DNA of 64,000 nucleotides, from positions 62,001 through 126,000 of the forward strand of contig NZ_JAAAPN010000004.1 of assembly GCF_009909205.1 (NCBI RefSeq). The letters are read 5' to 3'. Shown here one piece after another: positions 1-8,457 of this stretch. The notes beneath the pieces are model-generated. The model ran no database searches and was not told the DNA's origin. It worked only from the letters and a program-made list of their open reading frames with translations. This stretch comes from Aquabacterium fontiphilum (lineage in GTDB: Bacteria; Pseudomonadota; Gammaproteobacteria; Burkholderiales; Burkholderiaceae_C). A program made the position numbers and the translations under genes. Every line of letters begins with the position of its first letter. The stretch's first letter is position 1.

Positions 1-75
1 TTGGTGCTTGAAGAGATCCGGCTGAAATCCGCCGTGTTCCGCTACCAGGGGCAGCGTTACAGCGTGCGTTACTGA
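1..75 (+). CDS. C-terminal end of an unidentified protein (partial)
   Basis: Reading frame 1 is open from the window edge to a TGA at 73-75 and gives 24 residues ending RYQGQRYSVRY. The frame stops only 4 bp before the convergent cphA stop codon, as expected for a real gene end. The sequence pattern, an EEI followed by hydrophobic residues and then YQGQRY, resembles the short beta-strand end of GspB-like type II secretion proteins. Twenty-four residues are too few to assign a family, so that resemblance is only a hint. Confidence 0.4.
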   Translation: MVLEEIRLKSAVFRYQGQRYSVRY

Positions 76-79
76 CCCT

Positions 80-2650
80 TCAGCCCTCGGGCTGGCAGCG
101 CGCAGTCAGGTGTGCGAGCGCCGCTTCGACCTGGTCCACCAGCACCAGGCAGAGGTCGCCGGGCTCCAGTCGCGCCAGAGCCATGTCGATGGCCTTGAAC
201 TCGCCATTGACCTCTTCGACATGCTGAGCGCGCTGGGCCTTGGCCAGGCCCTCACGCAGCAGACGCAGCACTTCGCCGTCTTCCCGGCCGCGCTGACAGG
301 CGTCCTGATACAGGATGAAGTCGTCGAACGCATCGCCCAGCACGGCGGTCTGCTCGCGGATGTCCTCGTCACGGCGGTCACCCGCACCGCTGATCACCAC
401 GCTGCGCCGACGGGCCGGCATGCGGTTCACCGCCGCCACCAGTGCGCGCATGGCGTCGGGGTTGTGGCCGTAGTCGGCGATCACGGTGGCGCCGCGGTAG
501 TCCATGACGTTGAAGCGGCCGGGCGCGTTGTCCTGGTCGTTGGCGAAGGTGGCCAGACCGCGACGGATGGCATCCCAGTCCAGCCCGGCACTCCACGCCG
601 CGCCGATGGCCGCCATGGCGTTGTCCACCTGAAAGCCGATCGTGCCGCGGCGGGTCAACGGGACGTCACGCAAGGCGATGCGCTCGCGCCAGCTGTCTTC
701 GCTGACCACGATGTGATCGCCATCCACCGTGATGCTGCGCTTGCCCTGGGCGCGATGCGCCGCCAGAACCGGGTTGTGCGGATCAGACGAAAAGAAGATC
801 ACGCCACCCGGGCACTTGGGCGCCATGGCCGCCACGATCGGGTCGGCCGCGTTCAGCACCGCGTACCCTTCAGGCGCCACGTTCATCACGATGACGCGCT
901 TGAGCACCGCCAGGTCATCGACCGTGGTGATGTAGTTCAGGCCCAGGTGGTCGCCCGCGCCGATGTTGGTGACCACCGCGGTGCCGCAACGGTCGAAGCC
1001 CAGGCCTTCGCGCAGGATGCCGCCGCGGGCCGTCTCGAGCACGGCCGCGTCCACGTCCGGATGCATCAGCACATTGCGCGCGCTGCGCGGCCCGGAGCAA
1101 TCGCCGCTGTCGATCTGGCGGCCATTGACGTAAACGCCATCGGTGTTGGTCATGCCCACGCGCAGGCCGCTGGTGGCCAGGATGTGGGCGGCAAGCCTGG
1201 CTGTGGTGGTCTTGCCGTTGGTGCCGGTCACGGCGATGACGGGGATGCGCCCGTCATCGCCCGGCTTGAACAGGTTGGCCACCACCGCCTCGCCCACCGG
1301 GCGACCCTTGCCGTATGACGGCGACAGGTGCATGCGCAGGCCGGGCGCGGCGTTGACTTCGACGATGCCGCCGCCTTGCTCTTCCAGCGGGCGCTGCACG
1401 GTCTCGGCCAGCACGTCCACGCCGCAGATCTCCAGCCCGATGGTGCGCGCAGCCGCCACCGCGCGGGCCGCAACCTCGGGGTGCACCTCGTCAGTGACAT
1501 CGGTGGCGGTGCCACCGGTCGACAGGTTGGCGTTGTTGCGCAGCACGACGCGGCGCCCGGCTTCGGGCACGCTGTCCGGTGTGAGCGACTGGACCGACAG
1601 CCGCGCCAGCGCGATCTCGTCGATGCGGATCTTGGTCAGCGAGGTGGCGTGCCCTTCTCCACGGCGCGGGTCTTCATTGACCTTGTCGACCAGTTCGCGC
1701 ACGGTGTGCACGCCATCGCCGATCACATGCGGGGGATCACGGCGCGCTGCGGCCACCAGCCGATCGCCCACCACGAGCAGCCGGAAGTCATGCCCCGGCA
1801 GGTAGCGCTCGACCATCACTTCGCCATACTCGGCGGCGACGCGGTGCGCGATGGTCAGGTGCTCGTCGCTGGTGATGTTGACGGTCACACCCTTGCCTTG
1901 GTTGCCATCCCGCGGCTTGACAACAACAGGCCAGCCGATCTCATCGGCGGCTCGGCGCGCGTCGTCCAGGTCGGTGACGGGTCGGCCCAAAGGCACGGGC
2001 ACGCCAGCTGCGGCCAGCAGCCGTTTGGTCAGGTCCTTGTCCTGCGCGATCGATTCGGACACCGCACTGGTGGTGTCCACTTCGGCGGCCCAGATGCGAC
2101 GCTGGCGGGCGCCCCAGCCCAGCTGCACCAGGCTGCCGTCGGTGAGCCGGCGGACGGGGATGCCGCGCGCGACGGCCGCATCCACGATGCAGCCCGTGCT
2201 GGGGCCCAGGCGCACGTCTTCGTCGATCTCGGCCAGGGCCGCCACCGCGGCCGCCACATCCACCGTCTCGCCCTTGAGCGCGGCCTCGACCAGCGCCCGT
2301 GCATGCTCGAACGCACGCCGACCCACGGCTTCCTCGGTGTACTCGACCACGACCTGGAACACACCGGGCTCCAGCGTGGCGGCGGTGCGGCTGAAAGTGA
2401 CAGGGCAGCCCGCCTGAGACTGCAAGGTCAGCGCCACTCGCTCCAGCACATGGGCGACGCTGAGGTGGCCTGAAGCCGGCTGGGCATGCAAGGGCCCCAT
2501 GGCCGGCAGCAGGGCGCGCACGCGGTGCTCGAAGCCCGCAAGCTCGTCGATGCGGCACTCGGCTGGCTCGCAGGTCACGACCGCCTCGATCGAGGTGTGA
2601 CGGCTCCAGAGGTTGGGCCCGCGCAGGGCCCGGATGCGAGATACGTCCAT
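80..2650 (-). CDS. cphA: cyanophycin synthetase, full-length with both ATP sites (CphA)
   Basis: The 856-residue length fits classical CphA (about 870). The enzyme builds cyanophycin in the cytoplasm: the ATP-grasp half adds aspartate to the backbone and the Mur-ligase half adds arginine to the side chain. Visible features are an N-terminal domain (about 1-160), an ATP-grasp domain with KPRDGNQGKG near 245-254, a Mur-ligase P-loop GTNGKTTT at 476-483, and the Mur C-terminal motif ADYGHNPDAM near residue 750. All key motifs are intact. It lies 25 bp downstream of the shorter paralogue and is probably cotranscribed with it. The ATG is at 2650. The gene stops 4 bp from the convergent reading frame at the window edge. 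Confidence 0.96.
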   Translation of the reverse strand: MDVSRIRALRGPNLWSRHTSIEAVVTCEPAECRIDELAGFEHRVRALLPAMGPLHAQPASGHLSVAHVLERVALTLQSQAGCPVTFSRTAATLEPGVFQVVVEYTEEAVGRRAFEHARALVEAALKGETVDVAAAVAALAEIDEDVRLGPSTGCIVDAAVARGIPVRRLTDGSLVQLGWGARQRRIWAAEVDTTSAVSESIAQDKDLTKRLLAAAGVPVPLGRPVTDLDDARRAADEIGWPVVVKPRDGNQGKGVTVNITSDEHLTIAHRVAAEYGEVMVERYLPGHDFRLLVVGDRLVAAARRDPPHVIGDGVHTVRELVDKVNEDPRRGEGHATSLTKIRIDEIALARLSVQSLTPDSVPEAGRRVVLRNNANLSTGGTATDVTDEVHPEVAARAVAAARTIGLEICGVDVLAETVQRPLEEQGGGIVEVNAAPGLRMHLSPSYGKGRPVGEAVVANLFKPGDDGRIPVIAVTGTNGKTTTARLAAHILATSGLRVGMTNTDGVYVNGRQIDSGDCSGPRSARNVLMHPDVDAAVLETARGGILREGLGFDRCGTAVVTNIGAGDHLGLNYITTVDDLAVLKRVIVMNVAPEGYAVLNAADPIVAAMAPKCPGGVIFFSSDPHNPVLAAHRAQGKRSITVDGDHIVVSEDSWRERIALRDVPLTRRGTIGFQVDNAMAAIGAAWSAGLDWDAIRRGLATFANDQDNAPGRFNVMDYRGATVIADYGHNPDAMRALVAAVNRMPARRRSVVISGAGDRRDEDIREQTAVLGDAFDDFILYQDACQRGREDGEVLRLLREGLAKAQRAQHVEEVNGEFKAIDMALARLEPGDLCLVLVDQVEAALAHLTARCQPEG

Positions 2651-2675
2651 GGTGGTTCCCGTGCCCTTCAGGGGA

Positions 2676-4889
2676 TCAGGCCTTGTTCTGTGGGTCGTAG
2701 GTTTCCAGGCCGGCCTGGATCAGCTCGGGCGACACGCCCAGCGCCCAGGCCACCGAGACGGCAGCCAGCAGGGCGCGCACACTGGCACCCGGCAGGGGCT
2801 GATCGCTCACCCGTGCAGTCATGCGCCGCGCCGCCGCCCCATTGAGGTCGGCGCATTGCACCGGCATGTAGCCGTTGTGCGTGAGCAGCACGTGATGCCC
2901 CTGAACCGAGACGGTACGCCCGCCCTTGGCCCGGTGCGCCACCAATGCGGGGTGGTCATGCTGCTGCTCGTACAGGATCACTTCGCCATCCGACAGCTCG
3001 GCCATCTCCAGCAGGCGCGGATCCCCGGCGTGCAGCACGGCCACGCCCTCGGGCAAGACGACATCCACCTGGGTGCGCATGACCTTGAACATTTGCTGCG
3101 GCTCGTGGATGTCATGTCTGGCCAGATCCGCTGCAACGGGCGCTTCAGCGCCCAGCAGGTCAGTGACCACGCCGACCTGGCAACGGTCATACGGAAGGCC
3201 GTCGTCAAGAATGGCGGCCGCCGACGTTTCAATGACCAGGGCATTGACATCGCGGTTCATCAGCAGCCGCTGCCCGGACTCGAAGTTGGCGCGGTTGCCC
3301 GACTCGACACGCCGGGTGCCGAGAAACAGCCCCTCGCGACAGGCCAAGCCCACGTGGCGGCCTTCCAGATGCAACAGCCAGGCCACGAGCCGGGCGATCT
3401 GGGTGGTGCCCACCGATCCCGCGATGCCAACGATGGGCACGCGACCCGTTTCTTCCGGCTCGAACAGGTGATCGACGATGGCCTTGCCCACCGGGCGAGG
3501 CAAGCCTTCAGCCGGCTTGAGGTGCATGAGCAGGCCGGGGCCGGCATTGACCTCGACCACCGCGCCACGCTGCGGCGCCAGCGGCTTGGCAATGTCCTCG
3601 ACCACCAGGTCGATGCCTGCGATGTCCAGACCGACGACACGGGCGGCCAGCGCGGCCGCGTACGCCACATCGGGGTGGACGTCATCGGTGCAGTCGATGG
3701 CGACGTTGCCATTGCGCTGCACCAGCACGCGCTGTCGAGCAGCGGGAATGGCCTCGGCGTGCAGACCTTGACGCTCGAGCAGCAGACGCATCGCAGGCTC
3801 GCGCTCCAGCACGATGGTCTCGAGCGGGAACTCTTCCGCCTCGCCGCGACGCGGGTCGCTGTTGAGCTGGTCATTGATCAACTGGCGAACGGTGTCGCGG
3901 CCATTGCCCACAATCCACAGGCTTTCGCCGCGGGCTGCCGCCACCACCTTGCCGCCCACCACCAGCAGGCGGTGTTCGTCGCCGGGGACGAAGCGTTCGA
4001 CGATGACCTCACTGCCTTCGGCCTCAGCCACGCGGTAGGCCGCTTCAATGTCGGCGCGTTCGGTCAACTCCAGCGAGACGCCGCGTCCGTGGTTCCCGTC
4101 CAGCGGCTTGACCACCACCGGCAGGCCAATGTCCTGGGCGGCCTCCCAGGCGGCCTCGGGGCTGCTCACCACTTCGCCTTCAGGCACCGGGACGCCACAG
4201 GCCTTCAACAAGGTTTTGGTCAAATCCTTGTTGCCGGCGATGTTCTCGGCAATGGCGCCGGTCTTGTCGGTCTCGGCCGTCCAGATACGCCGTTGCGCCG
4301 CGCCATGACCGAGCTGAACCAGGTTGCCATCGTTGAGGCGGATGTGCGGGATGCCACGATCGGTCGCCGCGCCCACGATGGCTGCGGTCGAGGGGCCCAG
4401 GTAGCAGTCATCAATCTGTTCGCGCACCCGCTCGACCGCCGCCGCCACGTCGAATGGCATGTCGTTGATCGCGGCCATCAGCAGCGCATGGCCTTCCTGC
4501 AGGGCCGCACGCGCCACCTGTTCGTCGCGCGCGCGGAACACCATGCGGTAGACGCCCCGGCGCGTCGTGCTGCGGGTCTGGCCAAAGCCCGTGGGCATGC
4601 CCGCGAGGTTCAGCAGTTCGATGACCACGTGCTCCAGGATGTGTCCAGCCCAGGTGCCCTCTTGCAGTCGCTGGAGGAAGCCGCCCCGCTCGCCCACGCC
4701 GCAGTGGTGCTCGATCAGGGCGGGCAGCATGGCGGTCAGCCGTTCGGTCAGCCCGGGCAACAGGTTGGAGGGGTGGTCTTCCAGCTCGCCGAGATCCAGC
4801 CACACCTCGAGCACCGGCCGGTACGTCCAGATGTTGGGGCCGCGCAGGTAGTTGACCCGCAACAGCGCAATGTCGTTCTTCTTGCTCAT
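2676..4889 (-). CDS. short cyanophycin synthetase paralogue with degenerate Mur-ligase half (CphA-prime)
   Basis: This 737-residue paralogue is the first gene of the two-gene unit. The ATP-grasp half looks active, with KPLDGNHGRGV near residues 261-271. In the Mur-like half the P-loop position reads GSVGTTQIAR (about 491-500) in place of GTNGKTTTAR, so the invariant lysine is gone. The protein also ends before the Mur C-terminal domain: the ADYGHN motif present in the neighbour is absent. Short cyanobacterial CphA2 enzymes with one working ATP site polymerise beta-Asp-Arg dipeptides, and a similar dipeptide-polymerising or helper role is inferred here. The start is the ATG at 4889 (MSKKND). 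An in-frame TTG at 4925 would add 12 residues without support. Confidence 0.9.
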   Translation of the reverse strand: MSKKNDIALLRVNYLRGPNIWTYRPVLEVWLDLGELEDHPSNLLPGLTERLTAMLPALIEHHCGVGERGGFLQRLQEGTWAGHILEHVVIELLNLAGMPTGFGQTRSTTRRGVYRMVFRARDEQVARAALQEGHALLMAAINDMPFDVAAAVERVREQIDDCYLGPSTAAIVGAATDRGIPHIRLNDGNLVQLGHGAAQRRIWTAETDKTGAIAENIAGNKDLTKTLLKACGVPVPEGEVVSSPEAAWEAAQDIGLPVVVKPLDGNHGRGVSLELTERADIEAAYRVAEAEGSEVIVERFVPGDEHRLLVVGGKVVAAARGESLWIVGNGRDTVRQLINDQLNSDPRRGEAEEFPLETIVLEREPAMRLLLERQGLHAEAIPAARQRVLVQRNGNVAIDCTDDVHPDVAYAAALAARVVGLDIAGIDLVVEDIAKPLAPQRGAVVEVNAGPGLLMHLKPAEGLPRPVGKAIVDHLFEPEETGRVPIVGIAGSVGTTQIARLVAWLLHLEGRHVGLACREGLFLGTRRVESGNRANFESGQRLLMNRDVNALVIETSAAAILDDGLPYDRCQVGVVTDLLGAEAPVAADLARHDIHEPQQMFKVMRTQVDVVLPEGVAVLHAGDPRLLEMAELSDGEVILYEQQHDHPALVAHRAKGGRTVSVQGHHVLLTHNGYMPVQCADLNGAAARRMTARVSDQPLPGASVRALLAAVSVAWALGVSPELIQAGLETYDPQNKA

Positions 4890-4983
4890 CTCATGCGCCC
4901 CGGTGGACACCCCTGTGGAGGACAATGCCGCACGGCGCGCTCGGTGCCGTCAACCAAAAGCACCCGCCGGACGTCTTCACTGC

Positions 4984-7245
4984 ATGCACCATCACCACTC
5001 CGTTGATGCCTCGGGGCATCAGGACAATACGGACCTTGCCAGTGCCGACCCGACCCTGGCTCCCGACGAGAACGTTTCCTGCCGCGCTTCGGTTGACCTC
5101 GACCCGCAACTTTGTTTCTCGCGCGCCGAACTGGTGCTGACCAGCCGGCATTTGTGCACGCGCGCCCATCCAGGTGCGGCATGGCAGCGCTGGCCGCTGC
5201 ACACCGAGCTGCGTCTGGCCCACACCGACCACGCCGGTGTGGGACGGATCGACCTGCTTGATGCCAGCCATCGTCTGGCAAGCTGGCATTTCACACTGCG
5301 GCAACACAGCGAGGTCATGCGCCTGGTGGAGGCCTTCGAGCGTCAGGTCGACAGCCTGCGCACCGGCCAGCCCTTGACGGACGACGACACCCCGCGCTGC
5401 GCCTCGTGCAAGGCCGCCCTCCCGCCAGACAGCGAGGACTGCCCGGTGTGCGACCGCGAGGTCGACAAGCCCCCATCAACCTGGGTGCTGCTGCGCCTGT
5501 GGCGGTTTGCACGCCCCTATCAGGGCAAGCTGTTGGCCGGCTTCCTGCTCACGCTGGCGGCCACGGGGGCCACGCTCGTGCCGCCCTACCTCACCATGCC
5601 GCTGATGGACGAGGTGCTCATCCCCTTCCAGAACGGCCAGCCCATCGACAAAGGCTTGGTCGCCATGCTGCTCGGTGGCCTGCTGGGCTCGGCGCTGGTG
5701 GCCTGGGCGTTGGGCTGGGCGCGCACCTACCTGCTGGCGCTGGTGTCCGAACGCATCGGCGCCGACCTGCGCACCGCCACGTTCGAGCACCTGATGGGCC
5801 TGTCGCTGGACTACTTCGGCAGCAAGCGCACCGGCGACCTGATGACCCGCATCGGCTCAGAAACTGACCGCATCAATGTTTTCCTCTCATTGCATGCGCT
5901 CGATTTCGCCACGGACGTGCTGATGATTGCGATGACGGCCGCCATTCTGGTGTCGATCAACCCGTGGCTGGCGCTGGTCACGCTGGTGCCGCTGCCCTTC
6001 ATTGCCTGGCTCATCCACCTGGTGCGCGATCGCCTGCGCACCGGCTTCGAGAAGGTCGACCGCGTCTGGGGCGAGGTCACCAATGTGCTGGCCGACACCA
6101 TTCCCGGCATCCGCGTGGTCAAGGCCTTCGCCCAGGAGGGACGCGAGGCGGGGCGCTTCCGTCATGCCAACCAGGTCAACCTGGCCATCAACGACCGCCT
6201 CAACAAGACCTGGTCGCTGTTCTCGCCCACGGTGTCCTTGCTGACCGAGATCGGCTTGCTGGTGGTGTGGGCCTTTGGCATCTGGCTGGTGGCCGGCAAC
6301 GAGATCACGGTGGGGGTGCTCACCGCCTTCATTGCCTACATCGGGCGCTTCTACGGCCGGCTCGATTCGATGAGCCGCATCGTCTCGGTCACGCAGAAGG
6401 CCGCCGCCGGGGCCAAGCGCGTGTTCGACATCCTCGATCACGTCTCGAACGTGCCCGAGCCGGCCGAGCCCGTGAAGCTGCCCGCGCTGCAGGGCCGCAT
6501 TCGCATGGACGAGATCGGCTTTCGCTACGGCAGCCGCGCCGTCATCCGCAACCTGAGCCTGGACATCCAGCCCGGCGAGATGATCGGCCTGGTCGGCCAC
6601 TCTGGCTCGGGCAAGAGCACGCTGGTCAACCTGATCTGCCGCTTCTACGACGTCACCGATGGCGCCATCCAGGTCGATGGCGTCGACATCCGTCGCATCG
6701 GCGTGGCCGACTACCGACGCCACATCGGCCTGGTGCTGCAGGAGCCCTTCCTGTTCTTTGGCACGATTGCCGAGAACATTGCCTACGGCAAGCCAGATGC
6801 CACCCGAGACGAGATCATCGCCGCCGCCCGCGCCGCGCATGCACACGAGTTCATCCTGCGCTTGCCGCACGGCTACGACTCGCTGGTCGGCGAACGCGGC
6901 CAGGGCCTGTCCGGCGGCGAGCGCCAGCGCATCAGCATCGCGCGGGCGCTGCTGATCAACCCGCGCATCCTCATCCTCGACGAAGCCACCTCGGCCGTCG
7001 ACACCGAAACCGAAAAGGAAATCCAGAAAGCACTGGACAACCTCGTCAAGGGCCGCACCACGATTGCCATCGCCCACCGCCTCTCGACCTTGCGCAAGGC
7101 CAACCGGCTCGTCGTGATGGACCGCGGCCAGGTCGTCGAGGTCGGGCCACACGACGAACTCATGGCCCGCCAGGGCGCCTACTGGCGTCTGTACGAAGCC
7201 CAGGCCCGCAAGGCCGAACAGGATGCGCTGCATGACCTCCTCTGA
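4984..7245 (+). CDS. cyanophycin-associated ABC exporter (fused membrane and ATPase domains)
   Basis: This is a half-size ABC exporter of about 753 residues. Residues 1-180 are a soluble N-terminal part with two CxxC pairs (Cys139/142 and Cys153/156) forming a probable zinc ribbon. A six-helix exporter membrane domain follows (about 185-490), then the ATPase with Walker A GHSGSGKST, signature LSGGERQRIS, Walker B ILILDEATSA and the AHRLST switch histidine. Genes of this type recur beside cphA in betaproteobacteria and are annotated as cyanophycin metabolism-associated ABC transporters; the substrate is unknown. It is divergent from cphA-prime and overlaps the DUF1854 gene by 14 bp. The start is uncertain: ATG 4984 is chosen because an upstream ATG at 4852 would run into cphA-prime. 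Confidence 0.85.
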   Translation: MHHHHSVDASGHQDNTDLASADPTLAPDENVSCRASVDLDPQLCFSRAELVLTSRHLCTRAHPGAAWQRWPLHTELRLAHTDHAGVGRIDLLDASHRLASWHFTLRQHSEVMRLVEAFERQVDSLRTGQPLTDDDTPRCASCKAALPPDSEDCPVCDREVDKPPSTWVLLRLWRFARPYQGKLLAGFLLTLAATGATLVPPYLTMPLMDEVLIPFQNGQPIDKGLVAMLLGGLLGSALVAWALGWARTYLLALVSERIGADLRTATFEHLMGLSLDYFGSKRTGDLMTRIGSETDRINVFLSLHALDFATDVLMIAMTAAILVSINPWLALVTLVPLPFIAWLIHLVRDRLRTGFEKVDRVWGEVTNVLADTIPGIRVVKAFAQEGREAGRFRHANQVNLAINDRLNKTWSLFSPTVSLLTEIGLLVVWAFGIWLVAGNEITVGVLTAFIAYIGRFYGRLDSMSRIVSVTQKAAAGAKRVFDILDHVSNVPEPAEPVKLPALQGRIRMDEIGFRYGSRAVIRNLSLDIQPGEMIGLVGHSGSGKSTLVNLICRFYDVTDGAIQVDGVDIRRIGVADYRRHIGLVLQEPFLFFGTIAENIAYGKPDATRDEIIAAARAAHAHEFILRLPHGYDSLVGERGQGLSGGERQRISIARALLINPRILILDEATSAVDTETEKEIQKALDNLVKGRTTIAIAHRLSTLRKANRLVVMDRGQVVEVGPHDELMARQGAYWRLYEAQARKAEQDALHDLL

Positions 7246-7750
7246 CCTCGCCGCCTCTCCGGCCACAGCCGATCCATCCTCGCAGGTCGGCACGCTGTCC
7301 CTGAGCCGCGACGCTTTCGGGCGCCTCGTGCTCACCACGCCGGATGGCCAGACCCATGCCGGCGTGACCCCTGTGCGCGCCTTCCCCTTGTCGGCGCCCG
7401 AGGAAGGGCTCTCGCTGGTGGGCCCAGACGGCCACGAACTGGCCTGGCTCGGCCGGCTGGCGGACCTGCCGGAACCTGACCGGTCCCTCGTCAGCGAGGA
7501 GCTGACCGCGCGCGAACTGATGCCCCTCATCCTTCGGCTACTGGATGTCTCCACCTTTGCGACACCCAGCACCTGGACGGTAGACACCGACCGGGGTCGC
7601 ACCGAACTGGTGCTCAAGGGTGAAGACGACATCCGCCGCCTCGGCGGCGGACGCCTGCTGGTCACCAGCGCTCATGGACTGGCCTTCGTCGTGCCCGACA
7701 TGGCGGCTCTCGACCCGGCATCCCGCAAGCTGCTCGAACGCTTTCTCTGA
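7232..7750 (+). CDS. DUF1854 family protein, cyanophycin-associated
   Basis: A soluble protein of 172 residues with no signal peptide or membrane segment. The central and C-terminal part, including the stretch around TWTVDTDRGRTELVLKGEDD and the later LLVTSAHGLAFVVPD, is typical of DUF1854. This family is regularly found directly after the ABC exporter of cyanophycin loci, and the 14 bp overlap here implies translational coupling. Its biochemical role is not known; it could regulate or couple to the exporter. The start chosen is ATG 7232, which has CAGGA 8 nt upstream; an in-frame ATG at 7223 is possible. Confidence 0.85.
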   Translation: MTSSDLAASPATADPSSQVGTLSLSRDAFGRLVLTTPDGQTHAGVTPVRAFPLSAPEEGLSLVGPDGHELAWLGRLADLPEPDRSLVSEELTARELMPLILRLLDVSTFATPSTWTVDTDRGRTELVLKGEDDIRRLGGGRLLVTSAHGLAFVVPDMAALDPASRKLLERFL

Positions 7751-7858
7751 GCGCGCCTGCGCAACGGCATCCCTTGATATGGCGCAAGTACGCCAGGCAG
7801 ACGGCTCCCACAATGTGTCTGACATCACGCACGATGCCGACCCATTCAGGAGCCCGCC

Positions 7859-8434
7859 ATGTCTGCCGTCCTCCCCCAGCAAGCCCCCTCCTCGGCCGCC
7901 GCGCAAGCCGCCCTGGCCGCTCGCCCACTCCAGCCGTTCGATGTGCTGGATCAATGCCACCAGCAGGTGGTGACCATGCTGCACCGCATGGACGATCTCG
8001 TGGCCCATCTGCAAGAGACCGGACACGATCAACAGGCCCAGCAGATGGCGCGCGAGATCTTCGACTTCTTCATGGGTCCGGCGAGGGAGCACCACCTGGA
8101 TGAGGAGAAGCATGTCTTCCCAGCCATCATCCGCTCCGGCGACGACGAACTGGTGCGCCACATGCTGCGCCTGCAACAGGATCACGGATGGATCGAACAG
8201 GACTGGCTGGAGCTGGCGCCACACTTCGAATCCATCGCCGCGGGCTACAACTGGTTCAACATCGATCTGATGGCTCAGGCGATTCCCGTCTTCCAGGCGC
8301 TCTACCGCGATCACATCGCACTTGAAGAATCGCTCATCTACCCTGAAGCCAAGGCCCGGATCGCCCGCTGGGACCTTCAAGGCATGGGGCGTGAAATGGC
8401 GCAACGACGCCGGTCCGAAAATCCCAAGAACTGA
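7859..8434 (+). CDS. hemerythrin HHE-domain protein
   Basis: A protein of 191 residues predicted to be all-helical and cytoplasmic. Histidine and glutamate residues spaced as in the HHE cation-binding fold are visible: [15 protein letters not shown] near 40, [13 protein letters not shown] near 85, [12 protein letters not shown] near 110 and [16 protein letters not shown] near 155. Proteins of this fold bind a di-iron centre and take part in oxygen, NO or iron handling; the exact role here is unknown. An AGGAG Shine-Dalgarno lies about 8 nt before the ATG. It sits 2.9 kb before the NO-detoxifying hmp/nsrR pair, but nothing shows that they are coregulated. Confidence 0.85.
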   Translation: MSAVLPQQAPSSAAAQAALAARPLQPFDVLDQCHQQVVTMLHRMDDLVAHLQETGHDQQAQQMAREIFDFFMGPAREHHLDEEKHVFPAIIRSGDDELVRHMLRLQQDHGWIEQDWLELAPHFESIAAGYNWFNIDLMAQAIPVFQALYRDHIALEESLIYPEAKARIARWDLQGMGREMAQRRRSENPKN

Positions 8435-8445
8435 CCGCGCTGCGG

Positions 8446-8451
8446 TATAAC
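8446..8451 (+). promoter_or_regulatory. -10-like hexamer TATAAC directly before the start codon
   Basis: TATAAC ends 6 nt before the GTG start of the histidine kinase gene and no Shine-Dalgarno lies between. A transcript from this element would start at or next to the GTG, that is, be leaderless. No good -35 hexamer is visible at 16-18 nt spacing. Confidence 0.4.
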
Positions 8452-8457
8452 GGGCGG

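Noticed and set aside
81-95. Hairpin CAGCCC/GGGCTG between the two convergent genes at the left edge
   Set aside because: It is short, lies inside the cphA coding end and has no T-run on either strand, so it is not a convincing terminator.
4852-4983. Upstream start giving the ABC exporter 44 more residues
   Set aside because: It would overlap the start of the divergent cphA-prime gene, and the added residues show no conserved feature.
2613-5006. A 797-codon open frame on the plus strand, opposite the short cyanophycin synthetase
   Set aside because: It is the complement of a conserved ATP-grasp protein and shows no domain of its own, only low-complexity His/Gly/Arg-rich sequence.
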